A stretch of DNA of 64,000 nt. Source: Methylobacteriaceae bacterium. GTDB taxonomy: Bacteria > Pseudomonadota > Alphaproteobacteria > Rhizobiales > Beijerinckiaceae. Below the pieces are notes generated by a model, which did no database searches, was not told the origin of the DNA, and saw nothing but the letters and a program-made list of their open reading frames with translations. Each line of letters opens with the position of its first letter. Within the stretch, counting starts at the first letter, position 1. This document shows positions 31,429 to 40,161 of this stretch, piece by piece. Location: contig CANEZL010000017.1 in assembly GCA_947444195.1 (NCBI GenBank), positions 33,962 through 97,961 on the forward strand. The letters run 5' to 3'. Position numbers and translations under genes: made by a program.

Positions 31429-31676
31429 CCGCGCAGGCTGTCCGCGAAATCGTCGGGCACCTCGCCCCACTGTCCGAGGATCGTCGCGCTCTCCAGTTCC
31501 CCCGTCTCCTCGTCGGCGACGATCCTGAGCGCCGCGGTGCCGGGGAGCCGCGCCGCCATGATCTCGGCCTTCTTCAGCGCGCCGTGCTCGCTCAGGGCCG
31601 GCTCCGGCCGGTCCGGGCGCAGCCGCTTCCGGTGGAGGCTGAACGTCTGCACCAGATACGTCGTCTTCATCGCCAT
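31425..31676 (-). CDS. small hypothetical protein
   Basis: MAMKTTYLVQTFSLHRKRLRPDRPEPALSEHGALKKAEIMAARLPGTAALRIVADEETGELESATILGQWGEVPDDFADSLRG. Confidence 0.75.
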   Translation of the reverse strand: MAMKTTYLVQTFSLHRKRLRPDRPEPALSEHGALKKAEIMAARLPGTAALRIVADEETGELESATILGQWGEVPDDFADSLRG

Positions 31677-31749
31677 CGTCGTGCCGTCCTCAGATCTGTA
31701 GCCGGCGCATCGTGCCGGAACGCGGCGGACGGGGCGCGATTGGGCAGGC

Positions 31750-32358
31750 ATGAGCAACCCGTCCCCGCCCGTCTCCGCCATCCTCTCCGCCGATTGCGTG
31801 CATCTCTGCGTCGACATGCAGCGCATGTTCGCCGAGGAAACCGACTGGCGGACGCCCTGGATGCCGCGCGTCCTGCCCCGCGTGCGCCGCCTCGCGGCGG
31901 CCCATCCGGACCGGACGATCTTCACCCGCTTCGTGCCCGCCGCCCATCCCGGCGAGGGCCGCGGGACCTGGGCGAGCTATTCCGCGCACTGGGCCTCGAT
32001 GACCGGGGAGCGCCTCGACCCCGGCCTGATCGACCTCGTGCCCGACCTCGCCGCCTTCGTGCCCCCCGCCGCGGTCGTGGACAAGACGGTCTACTCCCCC
32101 TGGCTCGGGACGGACCTCGACGCTCGGCTGCAGGCCCGGGGCGTGGACACGCTGGTGGTGACGGGCGCGGAGACCGATGTCTGCGTGCTCGCGGCCGTGC
32201 TGGGCGGGGTCGATCGCGGTTACCGAATCGTCCTGGTGACGGACGCCCTGTGCAGTTCCTGCGACGAGGCGCACGACGCGCTGATGGTGATGTACCGCAT
32301 GCGCTACAGCCATCAGGTGGAGACCCTGACCACCGCGGAGGTGCTGGCGCGCTGGTGA
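31750..32358 (+). CDS. isochorismatase-family cysteine hydrolase
   Basis: VHLCVDMQRMFAEETDW...VVDKTVYSPWLGTDLDARLQARGVDTLVVTGAETDVCVLAAVLGGVDRGYRIVLVTDALCS. Confidence 0.92.
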   Translation: MSNPSPPVSAILSADCVHLCVDMQRMFAEETDWRTPWMPRVLPRVRRLAAAHPDRTIFTRFVPAAHPGEGRGTWASYSAHWASMTGERLDPGLIDLVPDLAAFVPPAAVVDKTVYSPWLGTDLDARLQARGVDTLVVTGAETDVCVLAAVLGGVDRGYRIVLVTDALCSSCDEAHDALMVMYRMRYSHQVETLTTAEVLARW

Positions 32359-32506
32359 AGGCGGCCCAGCGGGGCCCCGGGGCGCCCCGATCTGTGGCCC
32401 GGCTGCCGCACCGGCGGCCCGGATGCTGTGGACGGCACCGCCTGCCTTCGAAGCGTCAAGCTTTCGGCCTGAGCTTGACCCGGTCGTCCTCGATGCCGTT
32501 CACACC

Positions 32507-32620
32507 ATGATCGCCCTGTCCCGCGCCGTCATCCTCGCGCACCGCGAAATCGCCGCCGTGCTCCTCTCGTCCGGCCTGTTCCTGGCCGGGCTGCTCGCCT
32601 TCGTCACCCTGGCCGCCTGA
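32507..32620 (+). CDS. small putative membrane protein (37 aa)
   Basis: MIALSRAVILAHREIAAVLLSSGLFLAGLLAFVTLAA; single predicted TM; no homolog known to me. Confidence 0.35.
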   Translation: MIALSRAVILAHREIAAVLLSSGLFLAGLLAFVTLAA

Positions 32621-32877
32621 AGGCGCGGCCGCGGGGCACCCCGTCGCCGCCCCGCCCGGAACATTCTCCGCGGAGGCGATTGCCGATTCCGCGGGAGGAC
32701 ATCTTTCCACTTCGAACGCGGCAGGGGTTCCGGCGCCGGGCCGCCGGGGCGATCCCAGGCGGATCCGCAGATCCGCCTCCGGCCTGTTCGGGGCGCCGTC
32801 GGTGGGGTGCCCTCAGCGCGCGCGAACCGCGCCGCGCGCCCTCCGGAGCCGTCCGCCGGAGGCCCCCGGCTGTCCCT

Positions 32878-32987
32878 CATACCAGATCCGATCGATCCCT
32901 TCGGGATGGCGGATCTGGGCTTCGCTCAGGCGCCGCGCGGGCTCGGTCGATACGACCCCCGCCTCGATCGAGCGGAGGTCGTATCAG
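32878..32987 (-). repeat. two-hairpin intergenic repeat, copy A
   Basis: CATACCAGATCCGATCGATCCCTTCGGGATGGCGGATCTGG...GGTCGATACGACCCCCGCCTCGATCGAGCGGAGGTCGTATCAG; inverted copy at 49174-49288, about 90% identical by eye. Confidence 0.9.
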
Positions 32988-33613
32988 TGATCGTGCCCGC
33001 AGCCGCAATCCGGACCGTGCTTGTGGTGGGCATGATCGTGGTGGTGCCCGTGGTCGCGGTGCCCATGGTCGCGGTGCCCATGGTCGTGATGACCGCCGTC
33101 TTGGGCGTGGTCATGGGCGTGAGCGTGGGCGTGGTCATGCGCATGATCGTGGGCGTGGCCGTGATCGTGGCCGCAGGTGCTGTGGTCGTGGGCCGCGCGC
33201 TCGGGGCGAAAGGGCCGGGAGACGGCCCGCGCCGCGCAGCCCTGGCCGCGGACGAGCTCGGCATTGGCGGGGGTGTCCGGCACGTAGAGCAGGTCCGCCG
33301 CGATCTCGGCCGCCACGTGGCTGCCGCCGAGCTGCCAGGCGAGGCGCAGGAGCCGGGCCGGGTTCTCGGCCCGCACCTCCAGGAGCGCCTCGTCGGCGGC
33401 GCGCACCGCCACCAGCCGCCCGTCCTCCAGGCGGAGCGCGTCGCCGTCCTCGATCACCGCCGCCTTGGCGAGCGCCAGATCGAAGGCGAGGCCGCCCTGC
33501 GCGTGCAGATGCCCGGTGGCGGCCGCGCGGGCCCCGTGGTCCAGGCTCACGGTGTCGACCACCGCCTCGGGCCGGACGGCGGGCTTGCGGACGAGGGTGG
33601 TGGCTCTCTGCAT
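32984..33613 (-). CDS. ureE: urease accessory protein UreE-like nickel metallochaperone with long His-rich tail
   Basis: MQRATTLVRKPAVRPEAVVDTVSLDHGARAA...LAWQLGGSHVAAEIAADLLYV...HDHSTCGHDHGHAHDHAHDHAHAHAHDHAQDGGHHDHGHRDHGHRDHGHHHDHAHHKHGPDCGCGHDH. Confidence 0.9.
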   Translation of the reverse strand: MQRATTLVRKPAVRPEAVVDTVSLDHGARAAATGHLHAQGGLAFDLALAKAAVIEDGDALRLEDGRLVAVRAADEALLEVRAENPARLLRLAWQLGGSHVAAEIAADLLYVPDTPANAELVRGQGCAARAVSRPFRPERAAHDHSTCGHDHGHAHDHAHDHAHAHAHDHAQDGGHHDHGHRDHGHRDHGHHHDHAHHKHGPDCGCGHDH

Positions 33614-33809
33614 CGTGTCCTCGCGGGAATCCGGGCTGGCGCGGCGAGTCCCGATGTCGGAACGGCGCGGCCGAAAGGGAAGGCTCGCCCGCCACGATCT
33701 CGCCCCGATGGAACCGAAGCCGTGTGGCACGCATTCCACGTTCATAACGGCTAAGCTCAGGCCGCACCATCGTCACGGCGAATTGCCGGACCGCACAAGG
33801 GAAAGCACC

Positions 33810-34079
33810 ATGAAGAAGATCGTCTGCGCCGCCCTCGCCGGCGCGCTCGCGCTCTCCGTCGGCGCCTGCAACACGCCGCAGGACCGCGCCGTGGGCGGCG
33901 GCTTGCTGGGCGCGGGCCTCGGCGCCGCGGTGGGCGGCCTCGCCACGGGCCGCGCCGGCGGCGCCCTGGCGGGCGCGGCCATCGGCGGCGCGGGCGGTGC
34001 CATCGCCGGCGCCGCGTCCGCCCCGCGCTGCCCCTACGGCACCTACCGCGACGCCTACGGCGACATCTACTGCCGCTGA
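33810..34079 (+). CDS. glycine-zipper lipoprotein-like protein
   Basis: MKKIVCAALAGALALSVGACNTPQDRAVGGGLLGAGLGAAVGGLATGRAGGALAGAAIGGAGGAIAGA. Confidence 0.85.
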   Translation: MKKIVCAALAGALALSVGACNTPQDRAVGGGLLGAGLGAAVGGLATGRAGGALAGAAIGGAGGAIAGAASAPRCPYGTYRDAYGDIYCR

Positions 34080-34261
34080 GCCGTCCGCGTCGCGCGTCGG
34101 CGCGGACGCGGGCCCCGAGCGTCAGCGGGGCCGGAGCCCGATGCTCCGGCCCCGCGCTCAAGACTTTCTCACGGGAGCCGAAGCGGCTATCCCTCGCGGC
34201 CCTTCCCACCGCGATCCGAACCGCCGATGCCCCTGCCCACGACCACCCGGAACCGGCCGCG

Positions 34262-34987
34262 ATGAGTTCCGGCCTCTGGGGCAAGCTCGGCGGGGCGGGG
34301 CTCGGCATGGCGGTCGGCGGCCCCCTCGGCGCGCTGGCGGGGAGCCTCGCCGGGCACTACCTCGTCGACCGCGAGGGCGCCCCCTTCGGGCCGATGCCCC
34401 GGGACGTGGTCTTCACCACCGGCCTCGTGGCCCTCGCGGCCAAGATGGCGAAATCCGACGGCGTGGTGACGCCCTCGGAGGTCGAGGCCTTCGGCAAGGT
34501 AGTGCAGGTGGAGCCGGGCGAGCAGGCGCGGGTCGCCCGCCTGTTCGATCTCGCCAAGACCACCACCGCCGGCTACGAGGCCTATGCGAGCCAGCTCGCC
34601 GCGACCTTCAGCGACGAGCCGGCCCTCTTGGAGGACGTGCTCGACGGCCTGTTCCACATCGCCACGGCGGACGGGGCGATCCACGAGGCCGAGGAGCGCT
34701 ACCTGCACGCGGTGGCCGGGATCTTCGGCATCGCGGAGGGGGCCTTCCGGCGCATCGCCGCCCGGCACGTGCGCCTCGCCGACGATCCCTATCTCGTGCT
34801 CGGCCTGGAGCGGGGCGCCGCCCCGGCCGCGGTGAAGGCCCGCCACCGGGAACTCGTGGCCGAGAACCATCCCGACCGCGCCATCGCCCGCGGCCTGCCC
34901 CCCGAGGCGGTGGCGATCGCCGACCGCAGGTTGGCGGCCATCAACGCGGCCTACGACCGCATCGTGGCGGAGGGCGGCGCGCCGTGA
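34262..34987 (+). CDS. TerB-DnaJ (DjlA-like) co-chaperone
   Basis: TerB-like GLVALAAKMAKSDGVVTPSEVEAFGKV; C-terminal J-domain DPYLVLGLERGAAPAAVKARHRELVAENHPDRAI. Confidence 0.92.
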   Translation: MSSGLWGKLGGAGLGMAVGGPLGALAGSLAGHYLVDREGAPFGPMPRDVVFTTGLVALAAKMAKSDGVVTPSEVEAFGKVVQVEPGEQARVARLFDLAKTTTAGYEAYASQLAATFSDEPALLEDVLDGLFHIATADGAIHEAEERYLHAVAGIFGIAEGAFRRIAARHVRLADDPYLVLGLERGAAPAAVKARHRELVAENHPDRAIARGLPPEAVAIADRRLAAINAAYDRIVAEGGAP

Positions 34988-35730
34988 GCCCGGACACCCC
35001 CCTCGTCGGCCAGATCATCCCCTCGCCCAACCACGGCGAGCGCCGGGGGCCGCGGCCCGACCTGCTGATCCTGCACTACACCGGCATGGAGAGCGCGGCC
35101 GCCGCGATCGGCCGGCTCGGCGACGCCACCGCCGAGGTCTCGGCCCATTACGTGGTCCTGGAGAACGGGCGCATCGTGCAGATGGTGCCCGAGGGCCGCC
35201 GGGCCTGGCACGCGGGCGCGAGCGCCTGGAAGGGCTGGCGCGACGTCAATTCCCGCTCCCTCGGCATCGAGATCGTGCATCCGGGCCATGCCGGCGGCCT
35301 GCCCCCCTACCCGGAGGCGCAGGTCGCCGCCGTGACCGACCTGGCGCGGGACATCGCGGCGCGCTGGGGGATCCCGGCGGAGCGGGTGCTCGGCCACTCG
35401 GACATCGCCCCCGAGCGCAAGGAGGATCCGGGCGAGACGTTTCCCTGGGACAGGCTCGCGGCGGCGGGGGTCGGGCACTGGGTGCCGCCCGTGCCGATCC
35501 GCGACGGGCGCTTCCTCGCGCGGAACGATGCCGGCCAGCCGGTGGAGGCGCTCCAGGCGATGCTCGCCCTCTACGGCTACGACCTGGAGGTCAGCGGCCG
35601 CTTCGACGAACGCACCCACGCCGTGGTCGCCGCCTTCCAGCGCCACTTCCGGCCCGCCCGCGTGGACGGCGTGGCCGACGCCTCCACCATCACCACCCTG
35701 CGCGACCTGATCGCGGCCCTGCCGGGCTGA
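34984..35730 (+). CDS. N-acetylmuramoyl-L-alanine amidase (AmpD-like) with peptidoglycan-binding domain
   Basis: GTG start overlapping the preceding stop; LLILHYTGMESAAAAIGRL...SAHYVVLENGRIVQMVPEGRRAWHAG...VLGHSDIAPERKEDPGETFPW. Confidence 0.93.
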   Translation: MSPDTPLVGQIIPSPNHGERRGPRPDLLILHYTGMESAAAAIGRLGDATAEVSAHYVVLENGRIVQMVPEGRRAWHAGASAWKGWRDVNSRSLGIEIVHPGHAGGLPPYPEAQVAAVTDLARDIAARWGIPAERVLGHSDIAPERKEDPGETFPWDRLAAAGVGHWVPPVPIRDGRFLARNDAGQPVEALQAMLALYGYDLEVSGRFDERTHAVVAAFQRHFRPARVDGVADASTITTLRDLIAALPG

Positions 35731-35758
35731 GTTCGTGGTCCGGCTCGGGGCCCCGGCC

Positions 35759-36202
35759 TCAGAACCGCGCCACGAGCACCACGCCCCCGATCATCAGGAG
35801 GCCGCCCAGGATGCGGAGCAGGCTGGCCGGGTGCCGCTCGAAGCCGACCCAGCCGAAATGATCGAGGGCGATGGAGGTGACCACGCCCGCCGTCACCAGC
35901 AGGGCGAGGAACGGGGCCGCCCCGACCTGATGCGCCACCGACAGCTGGGTGACCACGATGCCGCCGCCCAGGACGCCCCCGAACCACGCCCACCAGGGGA
36001 TGTGGCCGACCTCCTCGGCCGTCGGCCAGGCGAGGCGGCCGGTCGCGAGGCCGGCGGTGAGGACGGTCAGCAACGTGCCGAGCCCGACGAACAGGCCCGC
36101 CGTCAGCGGCTGCGAGAGCCCCTTGGCCAGGGCCCCGTTCTGGCCGGGCTGGATCGCGTTGGCGATGCCCGCGAGCAGGACGATACCGTAGAGATACCAC
36201 AT
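35759..36202 (-). CDS. DMT family transporter (YdcZ/DUF606-like)
   Basis: MWYLYGIVLLAGIANAIQPGQNGALAKGLSQPLTAGLFVGLGTLL. Confidence 0.88.
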   Translation of the reverse strand: MWYLYGIVLLAGIANAIQPGQNGALAKGLSQPLTAGLFVGLGTLLTVLTAGLATGRLAWPTAEEVGHIPWWAWFGGVLGGGIVVTQLSVAHQVGAAPFLALLVTAGVVTSIALDHFGWVGFERHPASLLRILGGLLMIGGVVLVARF

Positions 36203-36329
36203 CGCCGACCCCGGGCTCGACGGGAAACGGGGTCTACCGGCGAGGGGGCGGTGTGTTCCGGTGCACCCGCGTTCGTCGGCCCGGACCGGCCCCGAACGGT
36301 CATCGCGGGGCCTTCGGGCACCGCCCTCT

Positions 36330-36432
36330 AGAGCATGCTGCTTTTTCACGGAAACAGCAGCATGCTCCATCTCTTCGTGGTCGCACGATGATTGCGGAAA
36401 ACCGGATCCCACTTTTCCGCATCGTGCTCTAA
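36330..36432. repeat. palindromic intergenic element, copy 1 (alphaproteobacterial type)
   Basis: GAGCATGCTGCTTTTTCACGGAAACAGCAGCATGCTC followed by GCACGATGATTGCGGAAAACCGGATCCCACTTTTCCGCATCGTGCTCTA; second copy at 39195-39296. Confidence 0.9.
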
Positions 36433-36842
36433 TTGACGAGGCAGAACCCCGCCCCCGGATCCTTGAGGCCACCGATGCGGCGCTCCGGCGCGCAGGGGGG
36501 CGCCACGGCGCGCGCCTCCTGCACCCGCGGGGGCGGATCGAGCACCGGGCGCGAAGCCGTCGAGCCCGGCTCGTCGGAGAGCCGCAGCCCCGTCGCCGCC
36601 GCGACCGGCACCGCCGCCGCGCCGGCGGCGCGCGCGGGTGTGATCGAGAGGGCGGGCTGGTAGACGAGCCGGCTCGACCGGGGCGTCTCGGGGCGCGCCG
36701 CCGCCGGGGCCGCCACGGGCCGGTAGGGTGTCGGGGCCCGTCCCGAGAACACGCGGCCGAACCCGCGCCCGCGCGCCTCCGCCCCCTGGATGCCGCCGGC
36801 CAGGGCGAGGGCCGCCGCACCGATGACCAGCCATGTCCGCAT
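36429..36842 (-). CDS. hypothetical secreted protein
   Basis: MRTWLVIGAAALALAGGIQGAEARGRGFG signal-like N-terminus. Confidence 0.65.
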   Translation of the reverse strand: MRTWLVIGAAALALAGGIQGAEARGRGFGRVFSGRAPTPYRPVAAPAAARPETPRSSRLVYQPALSITPARAAGAAAVPVAAATGLRLSDEPGSTASRPVLDPPPRVQEARAVAPPCAPERRIGGLKDPGAGFCLVN

Positions 36843-37057
36843 GGATCGCCTCCGTCTCACGGGGATCCATGCTGCACGGGACCCTTTAAGCGCCCCGCAA
36901 TCCGATCGCTCGGATTGAAGCGATTCCCGCTTTTCACAGCGTCCGCGCGGCGGACGGGGGCGCGTGCGTCGTCGCGTCCCGGAACATGCGGTGCGGACGG
37001 GGCTTTTCGGAGCAGACACCCGGCGCCCGCGCCGGACCCCACGCTCCCGGAGGCACC

Positions 37058-37528
37058 GTGCGGACCACCTCTCTGACCCTCGCGAGCCTGGCGCTCGCCC
37101 TCGTGGCCGGGCCCGTCCTCCTGGCCGGGCCCGGCCTCGCGCAGGGCAAGCCGCTGCCGCCGCCGGCGAGCGGCGCGACCCCCGTGGTGGAACTGACGAT
37201 CGCCCTCAAGGACGGCAAGCCGGTCTGCGACCCGGCCGAGCTGCGCCTGCCCGCGGACACCAACGTGACGATCAACGTCGTCAGCAGCGCGGACGCGCCG
37301 GTGACGCTCACGGCCGCGGGCCAGTTCGAGAACGGCCGGGTGCTGCACGCCGACGGCGACCTCGTCCACGTGGCCAGCGAGAAGGGCTACACGGTCAAGC
37401 AGAACGGCCGGGGCACCCTGAAGCTCAGGACGATGCCGGCGGGCGAGACCCCCTACGGCTGCACCAGCACCCGCAACGCCAGCGCCCCGTTCGTCGGCAA
37501 GCTCGTCCTGACGCCGCCGGCCCAGTGA
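37058..37528 (+). CDS. hypothetical secreted protein, possible cupredoxin-like fold
   Basis: GTG start; signal peptide LALALVAGPVLLAGPGLAQG; LRLPADTNVTINVVSSADAPVTLTAAGQFEN. Confidence 0.6.
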   Translation: MRTTSLTLASLALALVAGPVLLAGPGLAQGKPLPPPASGATPVVELTIALKDGKPVCDPAELRLPADTNVTINVVSSADAPVTLTAAGQFENGRVLHADGDLVHVASEKGYTVKQNGRGTLKLRTMPAGETPYGCTSTRNASAPFVGKLVLTPPAQ

Positions 37529-38002
37529 GGGACGGCGGGCCCGCCGCCACCGGCGACAACGCCTTCGATCGAGCCCGTTGCCGCCCTCCGCCGCCGCCAC
37601 ATATCCCGCCCCGAGCGGCCCCGGCCCGGACGTGACGGCTGGGGTCCGTCCGGCCGTTGGAGGAGGTGTGCGATTGAGCGAGGCCCCCGCGCGTGCCGAG
37701 GTCCTCGCACGCTATCGCCCGGTCCGCGCCGCGATCCAGGCCGTGCTCCGCGCCGCCGTCGTCCGGAATGGGAGCGAGGCGCGGGGGTAGGGCGGGGCCG
37801 CGGCCGATCCGCGCCGCCCGCGTTGTCATAAAACGTTCTTTCTTCAGAACGTCTCACGGGGAGAGGTTCGTCCTCCCCGCACGCCCGTCCAGGGAAGATG
37901 ATTCGTCCCAGGCCATTCCGCGCGGTCGAACCGCCGGAATGTGAAGGGGAAGCCTCCGGCGCGCTCGTCCGGCGGCCATTCCCACCTCCCCCGCCGATCG
38001 GG

Positions 38003-38026
38003 TTGACATCGTTCTGTAAAACGAAC
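38003..38026 (+). promoter_or_regulatory. candidate operator/promoter of sulfate transport operon
   Basis: TTGACA (-35-like) followed by the imperfect palindrome GTTCTGTAAAACGAAC upstream of sbp; no clear -10. Confidence 0.35.
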
Positions 38027-38083
38027 ACGAGAGGGCGGCAGGGTGCCGCCTCCCGCGGCGCGCCGCAGCGCCTGGAGATCGTC

Positions 38084-39121
38084 GTGACCGTTCAGCACGT
38101 ATCCCGTCCGATCCGCAGCCTGCGCCGTCTCGCCTGCGCACTCGCGCTGGCGGGCCTCGTGCCGGCGGGCGCCCTGGCGCAGACCGCCATGCTCAACGTC
38201 TCCTACGACCCGACGCGCGAGCTCTACCGGGACATCAACGCCGCCTTCGCTGCGGACTGGAAGGCCAAGACCGGGGAGGACCTCACCGTGCGCGCCTCGC
38301 ACGGCGGCTCGGGGGCGCAGGCCCGCACCGTGATCGACGGCGTGCCCGCCGACGTGGTGACCCTCGGCATCCCCTCCGACATCGACGCCATCGCGCGGCT
38401 CTCCAGGAAGATCCCCGCCGACTGGCGCACCAAGCTGCCGAACGAGGGCCTGCCCTACACCTCGACGGTGGTCTTCCTCGTCCGCAAGGGCAACCCGAAG
38501 GCCGTGAAGGACTGGTCGGACCTCGCCAAGCCCGACGTGAAGGTGATCACCCCGAACCCGAAGACCTCGGCGGGCGGGCGCTGGAACTTCCTCGCCGCCT
38601 GGGGCTACGCCTACGAGCGCGACGGCAAGGACGCGGGCAAGGCCGACGCCTTCGTCGGCCAGATCTACAAGAACGTCCCCGTCCTCGACACGGGCGCGCG
38701 CGGCTCCACCGTCACCTTCGCCCAGCGGGGGCTCGGCGACGTGCTGCCCACCTGGGAGAACGAGGCCTTCCTCGTCCTGCAGGAGTTCGGCGCCGACAAG
38801 TTCGACATCGTGATCCCGCCGGTCTCGATCTACGCCGAGCCGCCGGTGGCGCTCGTCGACGCCAACGTGGACGCCAAGGGCACCCGCAAGCAGGCCGAGG
38901 CCTATCTCCAGTTCCTGTTCAGCGATCAGGCGCAGGCGATCTTCGCCAAGCACCGCTACCGCCCGATCAAGCGCGAGGCCGCCGACCCGAAGGATCTGGC
39001 GCTCCTGCCCGAGATCAAGCTCTTCAAGATCGAGGATCTGCAGGGCGACTGGGACACGATCCAGAAGAAGAACTTCGACAACGGCGGCCTGTTCGACCAG
39101 CTCAGCCGCGCCGGCCGCTGA
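38084..39121 (+). CDS. sbp: sulfate ABC transporter substrate-binding protein
   Basis: LNVSYDPTRELYRDINAAFAADWKAKTGEDLTVRASHGGSGAQARTVIDGVPADVVTLG...GRWNFLAAWGYA. Confidence 0.95.
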   Translation: MTVQHVSRPIRSLRRLACALALAGLVPAGALAQTAMLNVSYDPTRELYRDINAAFAADWKAKTGEDLTVRASHGGSGAQARTVIDGVPADVVTLGIPSDIDAIARLSRKIPADWRTKLPNEGLPYTSTVVFLVRKGNPKAVKDWSDLAKPDVKVITPNPKTSAGGRWNFLAAWGYAYERDGKDAGKADAFVGQIYKNVPVLDTGARGSTVTFAQRGLGDVLPTWENEAFLVLQEFGADKFDIVIPPVSIYAEPPVALVDANVDAKGTRKQAEAYLQFLFSDQAQAIFAKHRYRPIKREAADPKDLALLPEIKLFKIEDLQGDWDTIQKKNFDNGGLFDQLSRAGR

Positions 39122-39194
39122 CCGGGAGACCCGCTCCCTTCCCCAGACACGCGCGCGCCGCCGAACCGGCCTCCGCCCCGGCGGCGCGCGCTCC

Positions 39195-39296
39195 GGAGCC
39201 CGCTGCCGTCTCACGGAACCGGCAGCGGGCCCTATCCTCTTCCGATCGCACGATGATTTCGGAAAACCGGATTCCACTTTTCCGCATCGTGCCCTA
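39195..39296. repeat. palindromic intergenic element, copy 2
   Basis: GGAGCCCGCTGCCGTCTCACGGAACCGGCAGCGGGCCC...GCACGATGATTTCGGAAAACCGGATTCCACTTTTCCGCATCGTGCCCTA. Confidence 0.9.
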
Positions 39297-39306
39297 GGTC
39301 CGCACC

Positions 39307-40161
39307 ATGACCGAACCGAACAGACCCCGCTGGCGTTTCCGCCAGCCGAGCGTGATCCCGGGCTTCGGGCTCACCTTCGGCTACGCGCTGACCTGCCTCT
39401 GCCTCATCGTGCTGCTGCCGCTCGCCGCCCTCGTCTGGCGCGCCTCCGGCCTCGGCCTGTCGGGGATCGTCGACGTGGCCCGGGACCCGCGCGTGGCGAG
39501 CGCCCTGAGGCTCAGCTTCGGCGTCTCGCTCGCCGCCGCCCTCACCGCCTCGGTCTTCGGCTTCCTGGTGGCCTGGGTGCTGACCCGCTACCGCTTCCCC
39601 GGCCGGCGGATCGTTGACGCCGCCGTCGACCTGCCCTTCGCCCTGCCCACCGCGGTGGCCGGCATCGCGCTGGCGTCCCTCTACGCGCCCACCGGCCTCG
39701 TCGGGGCGCAGCTCGCCAGGGTCGGAATCCAGGCGGCCTACACGCCGCTCGGCATCTTCATCGCCATGGTGTTCATCGGCCTGCCCTTCGCGGTGCGCAC
39801 CGTGCAGCCGCTGATCGCCGAGATCGACAAGGAGGTCGAGGAGGCCTCGGCCACCCTCGGGGCGAGCCGGCGGGCGACCCTGGTGAAGGTGGTGCTGCCG
39901 CCCCTGATCCCGGCGGTGCTCACCGGTTTCGCGCTGGCCTTCGCCCGCGGCGTCGGCGAGTACGGCTCGATCATCTTCATCGCCGGCAACCTACCTTACG
40001 TCTCCGAGATCGCGCCGCTCCTCATCGTCATCAAGCTCTCGGAATACGACTACGCGGGGGCCGCCGCGATCGCGACGATCATGCTCGGCATCTCGTTCCT
40101 CACCCTTCTCGCGATCAACCTGATCCAGGCCTGGAGCCGCCGGAGGTTCGGCTATGTCTGA
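39307..40161 (+). CDS. cysT: sulfate ABC transporter permease CysT
   Basis: DLPFALPTAVAGIALASLYAPTGLVG...GEYGSIIFIAGNLPYVSEIAPLLIVIKLSEYDY. Confidence 0.96.
   Translation: MTEPNRPRWRFRQPSVIPGFGLTFGYALTCLCLIVLLPLAALVWRASGLGLSGIVDVARDPRVASALRLSFGVSLAAALTASVFGFLVAWVLTRYRFPGRRIVDAAVDLPFALPTAVAGIALASLYAPTGLVGAQLARVGIQAAYTPLGIFIAMVFIGLPFAVRTVQPLIAEIDKEVEEASATLGASRRATLVKVVLPPLIPAVLTGFALAFARGVGEYGSIIFIAGNLPYVSEIAPLLIVIKLSEYDYAGAAAIATIMLGISFLTLLAINLIQAWSRRRFGYV

Noticed and set aside
33000-33180. Short-period repeats resembling a CRISPR or satellite
   Set aside because: These are the His/Asp/Gly codon repeats of the UreE-like C-terminal tail, with no spacer structure
37578-37790. 70-aa ORF between the cupredoxin-like gene and sbp
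   Set aside because: No clear family or ribosome site; cannot be separated from a GC-rich random ORF, though a small conserved helix RYRPVRAAIQAVLRAAV is tempting
39102-39287. 61-aa ORF MRKSGIRFSEIIVRS...
   Set aside because: Spurious translation of the palindromic repeat; similar peptides arise from every copy of this element
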